A DNA stretch of 42,985 bases from Heterotrichella gracilis (GCA_032358255.1 JAULBX010026841.1:1-42985); one strand, 5' to 3'; positions 16,659 to 26,339 are shown, counted from the first letter of the stretch. Notes: a model not told the origin generated them from the sequence alone. Program-made: numbers and translations.

Positions 16659-18113
16659 ATGAAGGCAGTATTCTTTAAATTATTATTCTTTGCAGCCATT
16701 TTAGTCAATGCACAGGCTCCACAACGTTTTTATACCCGTTTTGGTGGAGATGGCGATGACATAGCTTATTCGGGCAAACAAACATTCGATAAACAATACA
16801 TCGTTGCCGGAAGTTCTTCCAGTTATGGGGTAGCCGGAAACACCGATGTTTATTTGGTGAAAGTGGATAGTATGGGTTTTCCTTCCTGGCAAAAATTTAT
16901 TGGCGGCACCGGTAATGATATTGGAAGATCGGTGATACAATTAGCAGATACCGGTTTTGTGATAGCAGGCTACACTAATTCGTTTGGAGCTGGGGGATAT
17001 GATGTATATGTAATACGCACAGATAAGAACGGAAACGTGATCTGGCAAAAAACATTTGGTGGCACTGATTGGGAATTTGCCTATGATGTGGTGCTTGCCT
17101 CTGATGGAAATCTTTTTGTGGTTGGTAACACCCAAAGTTTTGGCAATGGAAAGATGGATGCCTATTTATTAAAGATAGATCTTTCAGGAAATTTACTTAT
17201 GCAAAAAACATATGGCGGTGATGAGAACGAAGAATTAAAATCGATCATTAAAACCAATGATAATAATTTAGCCACCGTGGGTTATACTGAGAGTAGAGGC
17301 GATGTGGATGGAGATGGTTATTTTGCAAAACTGGATTTAAACGGCGACACACTCTTTACGAGAACCTTTGGAGGGCCTTTTAAAGACTATGCATCAGATA
17401 TTGTGCAGAAAGATGTTGCGGAAAATTTTGATTATTACATTGGAGGAGCAAAAACATTCTCGACAATATCTTCTAAAACTCATGCATACCTTTATCGTAT
17501 GACAGTTAACGCTGATTTTATTCTTGACCAGGATTATTATCGGAATGGGGATGATGAGGATTTTAGATCAGTGACAAATTCCTATCAAGTGCCTTGGTTA
17601 ACTGGATTTGTTAGATCACCAGAGTTTTCTTCTTATAAATTGCAGGGAGAAATTTTTGTTATTCAGCCTCAAGGATATGGATACAAGATAAATGATCAAG
17701 GAGGATATGAAGATGAATATTTCTTCTCAATTGAAGGAACAAAAGACGGAGGATACTTAAATGTTGGTTATACCACCAGTTTTAATAGTTTAGGAAAAGA
17801 TGTTTTTTTGGTAAAGCATGACAGCACCTGTTTTTACTATACAAGTGTAGTAAGTGTTCCCAAAATTTTTAAAAATAATGCCCCAAGCGTTTATTATTTA
17901 GGTAACAAAACGATTAGCGTTCAATTTTCAGAACAGGAAAAGCCCGGAATTATTACAATTTTTAATTTAACAGGCGAAATGGTAAGAAAGGTTGAAAGAA
18001 AATCCGAAAAATTAATTGAATTTGATTTATCATTATTGCCAAATGCAGTATATATGATAAAATTCACAAATCAGGATGAAACTATTTGCAGAAAAATTCT
18101 TTTAAGCGACTAA
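16659..18113 (+). CDS. Secreted repeat protein with probable T9SS C-terminal domain
   Basis: This 484-residue protein has a signal peptide (MKAVFFKLLFFAAILVNAQ). About six repeats of roughly 50 residues follow, each carrying a version of G-(Y/N)-T-x-S-F-G-x-G-x-x-D-x-Y-L-x-K-x-D-x2-G-x4-W-Q-K-x-(F/Y)-G-G. They resemble the delta-60/propeller-like repeats of Bacteroidota secreted proteins. The last 80 residues (IITIFNLTGEMVRKV...LPNAVYMIKF) look like a sorting domain, though the usual YPNP start is missing. It is third in the operon with the lipoprotein and DUF5723-like genes, so the barrel or lipoprotein may serve it. Confidence 0.78.
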   Translation: MKAVFFKLLFFAAILVNAQAPQRFYTRFGGDGDDIAYSGKQTFDKQYIVAGSSSSYGVAGNTDVYLVKVDSMGFPSWQKFIGGTGNDIGRSVIQLADTGFVIAGYTNSFGAGGYDVYVIRTDKNGNVIWQKTFGGTDWEFAYDVVLASDGNLFVVGNTQSFGNGKMDAYLLKIDLSGNLLMQKTYGGDENEELKSIIKTNDNNLATVGYTESRGDVDGDGYFAKLDLNGDTLFTRTFGGPFKDYASDIVQKDVAENFDYYIGGAKTFSTISSKTHAYLYRMTVNADFILDQDYYRNGDDEDFRSVTNSYQVPWLTGFVRSPEFSSYKLQGEIFVIQPQGYGYKINDQGGYEDEYFFSIEGTKDGGYLNVGYTTSFNSLGKDVFLVKHDSTCFYYTSVVSVPKIFKNNAPSVYYLGNKTISVQFSEQEKPGIITIFNLTGEMVRKVERKSEKLIEFDLSLLPNAVYMIKFTNQDETICRKILLSD

Positions 18114-18141
18114 CATAATTTGTTAATCTTAATTTAAAAAA

Positions 18142-19686
18142 TCACTTTTGAATTTTAATAATCGATGTGTCTTTTAAGACATACTCTGGTAATTTAGAAT
18201 CATCTAGTGCAATCAAAGTATATTTCTCTTTTTTGGCTTTGTTGATTTCTATTTCTGAAAGAATAAAACTACAAGCAGAGTAACCAGTGTAGAAAGTTGC
18301 TGAAATGTTACTCTTAACTGAGGTTTGACAATTGAATATCAAAATTTTTTGTGTACCAAAATTACGATTAATCATTAAAAATAATTCTTTTTCTTTAGTT
18401 TTAATCAAACGAGATTCTGCCCTTTCTTTATCGCTATGATGTTTGTAGATTTTTTTGAAGTTAAAAAGAAGCAATATTAGAAGGACTAGAACCACACTTT
18501 CTAAAGATTTTTTTGACAAGTTGTTTTTTAATTTAATTGTAGATTTTTTTAGAAAATGGTCGAATGTATAGGCAAGTCCTAATAATAGAAATGGAAAGAC
18601 GACAAAAACATAACCATACATTTTAGTTTCAACTAATGTAAAAAATAAATAGGTCGTAATCAGAGTTGAAGAATAAATCCATATAATTATGGGCTTTTTT
18701 AAATGCACTAACATGAAAATTAAGGAAGCTAATATGATGGGAGGAATTAACTCCCCTTCTCCGAATTGTTCAAATAAGGCGGTGTAGTAAAACAAATAAT
18801 TTCCACCATGTCCTTCTAAAGCCTCAGTTATGTGTCTGGAATTAAAACTCATGGCGGTTAGATATTCAGAAGTATAATTGAAATAAGCAAAAATTTGCCA
18901 CGGCAAAAAGACAATTAAACATATCAGAATTGAAATAAATAGATTTAAAATTTCTTTAAGAATAGCAGATTTTTTTGTGCAAAAGACAATCAGTAAAAAC
19001 CAAACCAAAAACACTAATAATCCGGTTAACCATTTGGATAATATTGCAGCGCCAGCTAACAATCCAATTAATATGATATAGTATTGTTTTTTGGAATATA
19101 TATATTCTGAGAGTGCCCAAATGCTGGAGAATGAGTAAAAGAAAAAGGCAAAATCATTGTGATCAGTCGGATAAAACCCACTCAAATATTCTAATGGAAA
19201 GTAAGCGCATGAAAAAAAGAGTGCAGCATAATACCCAACTCTCTCACTTGAAGATAATTTACCAATGCGATAAATAAAAAGTATTATAATACTGTGCATA
19301 ATTAAGGAAGGGATTCTAACACTTATTTCGTTAATGCCGAATAATTTTAAACTAACTGCTATTTGCCAAAGAAAAAGTGGTTGTTTGTGCATCCATATGT
19401 AGGAATTCGTCCAGTTACTATTATTGTAATTCAGTAATTTTTCCTTTATAAGAATTGGTTTAAAAGGGTCTTCCAACATGTTTTTGGCTACCAAAGCATG
19501 AAACTGCTCATCCCAAATATTAAGAAAAGGATCTAGATGAATTATGAATACGCCTACAAAGAAAGAACCTGTAACAAGTAAAAATAAACTTATGTTGATC
19601 TTATTTAATTGAAAGAAAATTAGAGAAGAAAGGATTAATAAAAATCCAAGAATGAAATACTTGTCTAAAAAGAAATTAAACTCCAC
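18142..19686 (-). CDS. Family 39-type membrane glycosyltransferase (PMT/ArnT-like)
   Basis: The 514-residue protein has about 11-12 transmembrane helices. The first periplasmic loop has NIWDEQFHALVAKNML (Asp59-Glu60), the catalytic acidic pair of GT-C enzymes that use polyprenyl-phosphate sugars. HKQPLFLWQIAVSLKLFG and a SVRIPSL segment are also typical. It would transfer a sugar from a lipid carrier in the periplasm to protein or lipid. It stands alone between convergent and divergent genes. The acceptor is unknown. Confidence 0.82.
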   Translation of the reverse strand: MEFNFFLDKYFILGFLLILSSLIFFQLNKINISLFLLVTGSFFVGVFIIHLDPFLNIWDEQFHALVAKNMLEDPFKPILIKEKLLNYNNSNWTNSYIWMHKQPLFLWQIAVSLKLFGINEISVRIPSLIMHSIIILFIYRIGKLSSSERVGYYAALFFSCAYFPLEYLSGFYPTDHNDFAFFFYSFSSIWALSEYIYSKKQYYIILIGLLAGAAILSKWLTGLLVFLVWFLLIVFCTKKSAILKEILNLFISILICLIVFLPWQIFAYFNYTSEYLTAMSFNSRHITEALEGHGGNYLFYYTALFEQFGEGELIPPIILASLIFMLVHLKKPIIIWIYSSTLITTYLFFTLVETKMYGYVFVVFPFLLLGLAYTFDHFLKKSTIKLKNNLSKKSLESVVLVLLILLLFNFKKIYKHHSDKERAESRLIKTKEKELFLMINRNFGTQKILIFNCQTSVKSNISATFYTGYSACSFILSEIEINKAKKEKYTLIALDDSKLPEYVLKDTSIIKIQK

Positions 19687-19960
19687 AACTTATATTTATA
19701 AGGATTCTAAGATAAATGACCATCCTATTAAGTAAATAATTTGCTAAAGATAAAAAGAAATTTAGTCTTATGATTAACCCTAAAAGGTTCAAATAAGGAG
19801 TTATGTAGAATGCATGAAGGTTGGCACTGCATTTTATTATTAGGACTTCTGTAGGAATTAGTTTATAGAATTGAACCACAAAATTCTTATAAGCCTGTGA
19901 ATTTCTTATTAGTTATATATTTAGATAATATGTTATATTTATTCCTTTAAAATCAGTTGT

Positions 19961-22225
19961 ATGAAATACGGTAAATTACTCGTTTTACTCTTTATAATTA
20001 GTTACAGTGCATCCGCCCAACTCATGAGCGTAAAAAAATGGCGTCTCAGCGAACGCGATTCACTCGACAAAGCCATGGAGTTTTTTGAAGAAAAACAATA
20101 TTTAAAGGCCTTACCGCTGTTTGGAGGGATCTTACAAAATCATCCTAAAGAAGAGTTTTTAAAATACAGCTACGCGAAATGCGCCTTATACCGTCCCGAT
20201 AAACACGAAGATGCTTACAAGTATTTTAACGAGGTTTATGCCAAAAATAAAAAACTGGCCGGTATTCAATACGACATGGCCTTAGCGGCACACTATAATT
20301 ATAAGTTTGATGAAGCTGCCGACTATGTAAACCAGTTTGCCGGTTCTAAAGGAATTGATGCGGAGGGAAAAAAAAATGCCGAGATCTTAAAACGCAATAT
20401 CGCTTATGCAAAGATCTATGTGGCCAATCCGACCAATGCTGTCATCAAAAACCTTGGTCCTTCCATCAACTCCGAATACGATGAATATGCTCCGGTAATA
20501 ACGGCCGACGAGTCTCGTCTCATTTTTACCTATGCCGGAATTAATAGTCTGGGCGGCCGTCAAAACGACTCACTTAAAAAAGATATTTATGGTGATTATT
20601 TAGAAGATATTTATTTGTCTGACAAACATAACGACGAATTTGAAGTGGCCAAGGCCATGGACAGCATAAATACAAATGCCCCTGAAGCCGCTATTTCACT
20701 GAGCAATGATGGCGATCAGTTGTTTGTTTATCAGGATATAGATGATGGTCATGGAGACATCTACCTGAGCACTTTAAGCGGCGATAAATATGGACGCTTA
20801 CAAAAATTAAAAGGAGAAGTTAATTCCTATTCCTGGGATGGACATTGTTCCTTATCTCCCGATGGCAATCTCTTATATTTCAGTAGTGAACGTATGGGTG
20901 GTTTTGGTGGAAGAGATATTTACCGCGCCACGCTTCAGGCAGATTCAAGCTGGGGAAATATTGTTAATCTGGGCGATTCTGTAAACACAGCTTTAGACGA
21001 TGATGCCCCATTTATTCACTCCGATGGACTGACCCTGTTTTTTAGTTCAAAAGGCCGCAGCAGCATGGGAGGTTATGATATTTTTAAAAGTGTGATGCGT
21101 TCTGAAGATAGTACCTTCAAATTCAGTGAGAACCTCGGACATCCAATCAATTCACCTACGGATGATATTTATTTTGTAAGCGCTGCCAATGGTACAACAG
21201 CTTATTACAGCAGTGCAAAAAAAGAAGGCAGGGGCTTAAAGGATATTTATTCGGTTCAAACCAATTTTAGCGGAGCGAAGCCATCTGTTTATTTGGTAAA
21301 AGGTGTCACCAAGTTTCAGGATAGTCCTGTTGCTGCCAACATTAAAATTGAGATCAATTCAAAAAACAACAAATTATTTAAAACAATTCAATCCAACTCT
21401 AGTAAAGGAACTTACTTGGTGTGTTTGCCGGCCGGAGGAAGTTACCAATTCACCTATCAGTATTTGGATAAGCCTAGCCAGACCATGGTAGTTGATGCGG
21501 TTGATCTGTCGGGGTATTCTGAAAAGATACATGATGTTAATTTTGAAGTGGCGGCAGATGTATTAGCCTCGGCAAATAGTGCCAGTTTGAATACAAAATC
21601 AAACGGGGGAAAAGAGGTCAATCCTTCCATCGTTGGATTTAAATCTGGCATTCCTGCACCTGCGCCAAGCACTGTGACCCCTGAGCCGGCAGTTGCCAAA
21701 ACCGAAGTAAAAGAAGAACCTGTTGTTGCTCCAGCTGTTGTGGCAGCAGTACCTGTGGCAGTTGATACAAATAATGTAAGTTCCAAAAATACAAAAACCG
21801 GCGCAGCCTGGGATTTTACGGCCAATCCGGTTACTTCAACTCCTTTGCCTCCAATGCCAAAAGCAGTGGTAGTGGAAGGTTTTGTGGCGGTGAATGGTCC
21901 GCAGGCAAAATCCATCAAATACGCCGAAAAATATGGTAATTCAAGTGCCGATGACATGGAATTCAGAGTTCAGATAGCGGCCGTTAAAAATGACAACAAT
22001 GCTTATATTCCAAACAAAAGTAAATTAGGGAAAGTAGAAAAACTCGATTTACAGGATGGATTTACCCGTATTACGGTTGGCGGTAAGTTTAAAACCCTTA
22101 ACGAGGCTTTAGAACATAATAAAAAAGTGGTGAAAGCCGGACAAAAGGAAGGATTTATTATCGCTTTATATCAGGGTAAGCGTGTGATGTTTGAAGAGTT
22201 GGAGAGATTGGGATTGTTGAAGTAG
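19961..22225 (+). CDS. TPR/PD40 beta-propeller protein with C-terminal SPOR-like domain
   Basis: The 754-residue protein has a signal peptide (to SASAQ, about residue 19), TPR-like helices (about 30-150) and a PD40/WD40-like propeller (about 165-420) with repeats such as LSPDGNLLYFSSERMGGFGGRDIY. A short beta domain follows, then a Pro/Ala/Val-rich linker (about 565-640) and a final domain beginning FRVQIAAVKNDN that looks SPOR-like. The TPR-PD40 order matches envelope proteins such as PorE of the type IX system, but no OmpA domain follows, so I do not assign that role. It is probably periplasmic or outer-membrane associated. Confidence 0.78.
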   Translation: MKYGKLLVLLFIISYSASAQLMSVKKWRLSERDSLDKAMEFFEEKQYLKALPLFGGILQNHPKEEFLKYSYAKCALYRPDKHEDAYKYFNEVYAKNKKLAGIQYDMALAAHYNYKFDEAADYVNQFAGSKGIDAEGKKNAEILKRNIAYAKIYVANPTNAVIKNLGPSINSEYDEYAPVITADESRLIFTYAGINSLGGRQNDSLKKDIYGDYLEDIYLSDKHNDEFEVAKAMDSINTNAPEAAISLSNDGDQLFVYQDIDDGHGDIYLSTLSGDKYGRLQKLKGEVNSYSWDGHCSLSPDGNLLYFSSERMGGFGGRDIYRATLQADSSWGNIVNLGDSVNTALDDDAPFIHSDGLTLFFSSKGRSSMGGYDIFKSVMRSEDSTFKFSENLGHPINSPTDDIYFVSAANGTTAYYSSAKKEGRGLKDIYSVQTNFSGAKPSVYLVKGVTKFQDSPVAANIKIEINSKNNKLFKTIQSNSSKGTYLVCLPAGGSYQFTYQYLDKPSQTMVVDAVDLSGYSEKIHDVNFEVAADVLASANSASLNTKSNGGKEVNPSIVGFKSGIPAPAPSTVTPEPAVAKTEVKEEPVVAPAVVAAVPVAVDTNNVSSKNTKTGAAWDFTANPVTSTPLPPMPKAVVVEGFVAVNGPQAKSIKYAEKYGNSSADDMEFRVQIAAVKNDNNAYIPNKSKLGKVEKLDLQDGFTRITVGGKFKTLNEALEHNKKVVKAGQKEGFIIALYQGKRVMFEELERLGLLK

Positions 22226-22242
22226 AAGAATATCTCGCACTA

Positions 22243-22380
22243 ATTTACAATTGATTTATTTACAATTTACAATTGACGATTTACAATTGCTTGATTTTTG
22301 AATCAAACCAATCCTAAACTTTCTAGAAAACACAGTAATTGTGGTAAAAGGGCTCTAATTCCAATTGTAAATTGTCAATT
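22243..22380. repeat. Short repeat cluster with inverted copy upstream of pyrG
   Basis: ATTTACAATTG occurs three times in direct orientation (22243-22253, 22265-22275, 22279-22289) and once inverted (22362-22372). AATTGACGATTTACAATTG (22271-22289) pairs with 22362-22380 at 18 of 19 positions across a 72-nt loop. The sequence occupies the gap between the PD40 gene and the pyrG promoter. Confidence 0.75.
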
Positions 22381-22466
22381 TTTTTCAATTGTCTATTGAA
22401 AGTCGATTTATCTCCTTTTTTGGCGAATTTTATTAAACTAAACCCATTTCCCTCCACTTTTTTCAG

Positions 22467-22474
22467 TACTTTTG
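22467..22474 (+). promoter_or_regulatory. -7 element of pyrG
   Basis: TACTTTTG matches TAnnTTTG, 33 bp before the ATG at 22508. It overlaps the TTG at 22472 that would extend the frame, so 22508 is the better start. No -33 box is clear. Confidence 0.5.
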
Positions 22475-22507
22475 TCTACAGTTTTTAAGAATTTTATTCA
22501 AAACTGT

Positions 22508-24109
22508 ATGTCATTTAATACCAAATATATCTTCGTTACCGGTGGGGTAACATCTTCTCTCGGAAAAGGAATCATTGCAGCATCACTGGCCAAATTATTA
22601 CAGGCAAGAGGTTTTACCGTTACCATTCAAAAATTAGATCCCTATATCAACATTGATCCGGGAACACTGAATCCTTATGAACATGGAGAGTGTTATGTAA
22701 CGGATGACGGAGCTGAAACAGATCTTGATTTAGGTCACTATGAACGTTTTTTAAATGTGAGAACTTCACAAGCAAATAATGTCACAACCGGTCGCATTTA
22801 TCAATCTGTTATTGAAAAAGAGCGTAAAGGGGAGTTTTTAGGCAAAACAGTTCAGGTTATTCCTCATATTACCGATGAAATTAAAAACAGGATCAAATTA
22901 CTGGGTAAAACAGGCCAATATCAATTCATTATTACTGAAATTGGTGGCACTGTAGGTGACATTGAGTCCCTACCTTATATTGAAGCAGTTCGTCAGTTAA
23001 AGTGGGAATTAGGCAATGATTGTACTGTTATTCATTTAACCCTTCTGCCATATTTAGCCACATCAGGCGAACTAAAAACGAAACCAACCCAGCACTCGGT
23101 GAAATTATTACTAGAGTATGGAGTTCAGCCCGATGTTTTAGTGTGCCGTTCAGAGCATCCTATAAACAAAGACATTCGTAAAAAGATCGCCTTATTTTGT
23201 AACGTTTCTCCTGAATCGGTGATTGAAGCCTTAGATGCATCTACCATTTATGAAGTTCCCTTATTAATGGAGCAGGAAAAGCTGGATGAAATTGTTTTAA
23301 AGAAATTGAATGTCACTCAAGCAACGGAGATTCATTTAGAAAAGTGGAAACAGTTTCTACATAAATTCCATAATCCTCAAAAGGAAGTCACCATTGGTTT
23401 GGTTGGAAAATATGTTGAGCTCAAAGAATCCTATAAATCCATTGCCGAAGCCATTATTCATGCAGGTGCTGTAAATGATTGTAAAGTAAAAGTAGAATGG
23501 ATTCACAGTGAAGAACTGAGCGAAGAAAACATTGCCGAAAAGTTTAAGAATCTTAAAGCGGTTTTAGTTGCCCCTGGTTTTGGAAACAGAGGCATTGAAG
23601 GTAAAATTGCCGCCATTAAATATGCCAGAGAAAACAAAATTCCATTTTTAGGTATTTGTTTAGGTATGCAATGTGCAGTGATCGAGTTTGCCCGTAATGT
23701 ATTGGGACTAAAAGATGCGCATAGCAGGGAAATGAATCCGGCAACAAATAGTCCGGTTATTGACTTATTGGAAGCACAGAAAAACATTTCGCACATGGGA
23801 GGAACCATGCGTTTAGGCTCTTATCCTTGTAAATTAGAAGAAGGAACACTAGCGTATAAAATATACGGTAAGGCGGATATTAATGAGCGTCACCGTCACC
23901 GTTACGAGTTCAATAATGAGTATACCAAATTATATACGGATGCCGGAATGGTGTTATCGGGGGTTAATCCGGATGCCGGTTTAATTGAGATCATTGAATT
24001 ACCGAAACATCCATTTTTTATTGGGGTTCAATTTCACCCGGAATACAAAAGTACGGTTGAAAATCCACATCCACTTTTTGTGAGCTTTATTAAAGCGGCT
24101 TTGGCTTAA
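22508..24109 (+). CDS. pyrG: CTP synthase
   Basis: The 533-residue enzyme makes CTP from UTP with ATP and glutamine. The N-terminal synthetase domain opens with [17 protein letters not shown] (P-loop) and continues with [20 protein letters not shown]. The C-terminal class I glutaminase domain has the nucleophile Cys in LGICLGMQC and His/Glu in [10 protein letters not shown]. The start is set at 22508 because the extra 12 codons upstream overlap the promoter and are absent from the family. It is followed after 5 bp by rimM. Confidence 0.97.
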   Translation: MSFNTKYIFVTGGVTSSLGKGIIAASLAKLLQARGFTVTIQKLDPYINIDPGTLNPYEHGECYVTDDGAETDLDLGHYERFLNVRTSQANNVTTGRIYQSVIEKERKGEFLGKTVQVIPHITDEIKNRIKLLGKTGQYQFIITEIGGTVGDIESLPYIEAVRQLKWELGNDCTVIHLTLLPYLATSGELKTKPTQHSVKLLLEYGVQPDVLVCRSEHPINKDIRKKIALFCNVSPESVIEALDASTIYEVPLLMEQEKLDEIVLKKLNVTQATEIHLEKWKQFLHKFHNPQKEVTIGLVGKYVELKESYKSIAEAIIHAGAVNDCKVKVEWIHSEELSEENIAEKFKNLKAVLVAPGFGNRGIEGKIAAIKYARENKIPFLGICLGMQCAVIEFARNVLGLKDAHSREMNPATNSPVIDLLEAQKNISHMGGTMRLGSYPCKLEEGTLAYKIYGKADINERHRHRYEFNNEYTKLYTDAGMVLSGVNPDAGLIEIIELPKHPFFIGVQFHPEYKSTVENPHPLFVSFIKAALA

Positions 24110-24114
24110 ACGCA

Positions 24115-24621
24115 ATGGAATTAGTTTCTGCCGGATATTTTAGTAAAACCCATGGGGTGAAAGGTCATTTATTGTTTAGAGCTGATCTTGATTTTGATGA
24201 AACAAAATTAAAGGCCTTGTTTATTGAGAGCGCAACCGGAAAAGCACCGCATTTTATTGAAGAGCTTAAAATAAGTGCGAATCAATATGTTGTGTTGTTA
24301 GAGGACGTTAAATCTGTAGAAGACGCTAAAAAGCTCATTGGTAAATCGGTTTACATTGATTCGGCTTTGGTTATTGAAGAAGAAGGAGGTTTGGATTGGG
24401 AAGGCTATGAGTTGATTGATGCCCGTTTTGGTTCTTTAGGCAACATTTTAGAAGTCACAGATAACGGTTCACAGGAATTATTTGTATTGAGTTATAAGGG
24501 AAGAGAGGTTTTATTACCCTTTGTAGAGGATTTTGTGGAGAGAGTGGACGAAGAGGCGAAAAAACTTTTTTTTAATGCTCCGGAGGGCCTGATAGAAGTG
24601 TATTTGGAGGAGAGCGAATAA
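24115..24621 (+). CDS. rimM: 16S rRNA maturation factor RimM
   Basis: The 168-residue protein has the RimM N-terminal beta-barrel (AGYFSKTHGVKGHLLFRADLD, residues 6-26) and a C-terminal PRC-barrel (LIDARFGSLGNILEV...EVLLPFVEDFVERVDEEAKK). RimM binds S19 in the 30S head and aids 16S processing. It usually follows rpsP and precedes trmD; here it follows pyrG by 5 bp, so it is probably co-transcribed with pyrG. Confidence 0.93.
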   Translation: MELVSAGYFSKTHGVKGHLLFRADLDFDETKLKALFIESATGKAPHFIEELKISANQYVVLLEDVKSVEDAKKLIGKSVYIDSALVIEEEGGLDWEGYELIDARFGSLGNILEVTDNGSQELFVLSYKGREVLLPFVEDFVERVDEEAKKLFFNAPEGLIEVYLEESE

Positions 24622-24656
24622 AGTTAAAAAAAGGTGGGATAGTAAATAAAAATTTA

Positions 24657-24676
24657 TTAAATTTGCCATCCGAATT
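24657..24676 (+). repeat. Candidate left attachment-site repeat
   Basis: TTAAATTTGCCATCCGAATT matches 36070-36089 at 18 of 20 positions, in direct orientation. The two copies bracket tRNA-Ser, the integrase, the cassette array and the RteC/ATPase genes. This copy also contains the tRNA -7 box, so the match could be partly fortuitous. Confidence 0.35.
24658..24665 (+). promoter_or_regulatory. -7 element of tRNA-Ser
   Basis: TAAATTTG lies 35 bp before the tRNA. No TTG is found at the normal -33 distance. Confidence 0.5.
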
Positions 24677-24700
24677 CAGAGAATACTCTTTTTAACTAAT

Positions 24701-24793
24701 GGTTAGGTGGATGAGTGGCTGAAATCACCGGTTTGCTAAACCGACGTACGGTGTTAAGCCGTACCGGGGGTTCGAATCCCCCCCTGACCGCCA
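24701..24793 (+). tRNA. tRNA-Ser (anticodon GCU)
   Basis: Acceptor GGTTAGG pairs with CCTGACC and is followed by discriminator G (24790) and an encoded CCA (24791-24793). The anticodon loop is TTGCTAA with GCT at 24735-24737 (codons AGC/AGU). A long class II variable arm (GTACGG paired with CCGTAC) and GGTTCGAATCC in the T arm confirm serine. An intrinsic terminator follows, and an integrase gene begins 245 bp downstream. Confidence 0.97.
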
Positions 24794-24813
24794 GAAGTAA
24801 AACAAAACAATTC

Positions 24814-24852
24814 AAAAGCCCGTAAATCGTATGATTTACGGGCTTTTTGTTT
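24814..24852 (+). terminator. Intrinsic terminator after tRNA-Ser
   Basis: A perfect 15-bp stem, AAAAGCCCGTAAATC (24814-24828) with GATTTACGGGCTTTT (24833-24847), has a 4-nt loop and a T-rich tail. Confidence 0.92.
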
Positions 24853-24899
24853 TTTGGCACCATCCAATTCTTGCATAAAATCGCATAGCCTAGGTGGTA

Positions 24900-24943
24900 A
24901 ATTCGGTGACCTCGATTTTCCACCTGCCATTTGCCACCGAATT
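24900..24943. repeat. Inverted repeat between tRNA-Ser and integrase
   Basis: AATTCGGTG (24900-24908) pairs with CACCGAATT (24935-24943) around a 26-nt loop. A nested GGTGG/CCACC pair lies in the same segment. The position next to an integrase suggests protein-binding or att-region structure; the role is unknown. Confidence 0.55.
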
Positions 24944-24985
24944 CATGAAGGCCAATGGTATCAAGCAGTTCAGAATATGAACATC

Positions 24986-25016
24986 TTGTTTGGCATTTAA
25001 TGTAACACTACTTTTA
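24986..25016 (+). promoter_or_regulatory. Probable integrase promoter
   Basis: TTG (24986-24988), 20 nt, then TACTTTTA (25009-25016, one mismatch to the -7 consensus). The start codon follows at 25039. Confidence 0.45.
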
Positions 25017-25038
25017 ACAAATTAATAGGTGTCAATTT

Positions 25039-26283
25039 ATGCAAACCAATTTATCCATACTTTTTTTCATAAAAAGAACAAAAGCTAACCCAAATGGACT
25101 TGTTCCTGTTTATATGCGCGTAACAATTAACGGTCAGCGTATTGAAATGGCAACCGGAAAAACAATAGATCCTGAGAAATGGATCGCAAAAGCTTGTAAA
25201 GTAAAATCGGGCTCGGAAGAGGCTCGCGTCGTAAATCATCACCTTGATCAACTTCGAAAGAAGGTTTTCGACTACCAATCAGAATTAATGCACTTAGGCC
25301 AACCAGTCAATTTTGATAATCTGAGAAACAAACTCTTAGGCAAAGAAACCAAGAAACATTCGCTGGTTTCCATTTTTGAAGAGCATAACAAACAAATGAA
25401 GGCGTTATTAGGCAAAGAATTTGCTCCCGGTACCTTAAAGCGATATGAAACCACTTTAAAGCATCTAAAGGAATTTATGAAACTAAAGTACAATGTTTCA
25501 GATATCGACATTCGCAATATTAACCTCGGGTATATTACTTCTTTTGAATTTTATCTTAGAACCGAAAGAAATTGTGGAAATAATGTATCCGTAAAGTATA
25601 TAAAGAATTTAGGTAAGATTATTCACAATTGCATTGCGAATGGCTGGATTGATAAAAATCCCCTGGCCAATTTCAAATCCAAAACCCGAGAAGTTGAAAG
25701 GGTATTTCTGAATGAAGAGGAGTTGCAAGCTATTATTGACAGAACTTTTTCAGCATTTAGACTTGATCAGGTACGTGATATTTTTGTTTTTAGTTGCTTT
25801 ACCGGTTTGGCATATGCTGACGTAAAAAAACTTGATAACTCCATGTTGGTAAAAGGTATTGATGGGGACGACTGGATCTATACGACCCGTCAAAAAACAG
25901 AATCTCAATCCAACATCCCCTTACTCCCGACTGCAAAGGCAATTCTTGAAAAATACAAGAATGATCCACAGTGTAATAACAAAGGGCTACTCCTGCCTGT
26001 CCTTAGTAATCAAAAACTAAACGCGTACTTGAAAGAAATTGCCGATCTATGCGGCATTCAAAAAGAACTCACCTTCCACACCGCCCGGCATACTTTTGCA
26101 ACTACAGTAACTTTAAGCAATGGTGTGCCAATAGAAACTGTGAGCAAGATGCTTGGTCATAAGGATCTTAAGATTACTCAGCATTATGCTAAAATTGTTG
26201 ATCGCAAGGTGAGTGATGATATGAGGGTTTTGAAACAGAAGTTTGCTTTGAAAAGTGTGGAGAAGGATTCGATGGTTAGTTAA
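25039..26283 (+). CDS. Tyrosine recombinase (CTnDOT-type integrase)
   Basis: The 414-residue integrase has an arm-type DNA-binding domain (about 1-95), a SAM-like core-binding domain (about 105-210) and a catalytic domain (about 215-405). Catalytic residues are Lys286 (TRQKTES), His347 and Arg350 (FHTARHTF), His374 (MLGHKDLK) and Tyr383 (QHYAK). The position of the first catalytic Arg is Ala258 in TGLAYADV, a substitution known from IntDOT-like integrases of Bacteroidota conjugative transposons. It lies just past tRNA-Ser and points into the element, ending 42 bp before the first attC-like half-site. It lacks integron-integrase features, so it is not an obvious cassette recombinase. Confidence 0.93.
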   Translation: MQTNLSILFFIKRTKANPNGLVPVYMRVTINGQRIEMATGKTIDPEKWIAKACKVKSGSEEARVVNHHLDQLRKKVFDYQSELMHLGQPVNFDNLRNKLLGKETKKHSLVSIFEEHNKQMKALLGKEFAPGTLKRYETTLKHLKEFMKLKYNVSDIDIRNINLGYITSFEFYLRTERNCGNNVSVKYIKNLGKIIHNCIANGWIDKNPLANFKSKTREVERVFLNEEELQAIIDRTFSAFRLDQVRDIFVFSCFTGLAYADVKKLDNSMLVKGIDGDDWIYTTRQKTESQSNIPLLPTAKAILEKYKNDPQCNNKGLLLPVLSNQKLNAYLKEIADLCGIQKELTFHTARHTFATTVTLSNGVPIETVSKMLGHKDLKITQHYAKIVDRKVSDDMRVLKQKFALKSVEKDSMVS

Positions 26284-26324
26284 ATGGGGTTCTGAGATTG
26301 GATTGACTTGTGCAGTAACTTTCT

Positions 26325-26331
26325 GTTAGAT
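26325..26331 (-). repeat. attC-like half-site at the end of the cassette array
   Basis: On the plus strand GTTAGAT followed by GC (on the minus strand GC then ATCTAAC, matching RYYYAAC) lies 9 bp beyond the stop of the last minus-strand cassette gene. It sits where the R'' box of an attC site would be, but the rest of the hairpin is not recognisable, so the last site seems truncated or worn. Confidence 0.4.
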
Positions 26332-26339
26332 GCAGAATT

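Noticed and set aside
19676..19879. 67-codon minus-strand ORF before the GT39-like gene
   Set aside because: AT-rich hydrophobic frame overlapping the real gene start, with no family match or start signal; the 274-bp gap to 19961 holds nothing else I can support.
19934..19941. TATATTTA as the -7 box of the PD40 gene
   Set aside because: One mismatch in a very AT-rich gap and no TTG at the right distance, so chance is likely.
22472..22507. Extended N-terminus of PyrG from TTG at 22472
   Set aside because: The TTG is part of the -7 element, and the family begins at the residues coded from 22508.
25039..26283. Integrase taken as the integron integrase of the cassette array
   Set aside because: It has an arm-binding plus SAM-like N-terminus and the IntDOT-type TGLA motif, and it lies at the wrong end of the array relative to cassette order. 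Cassette recombination by it is possible but unsupported.
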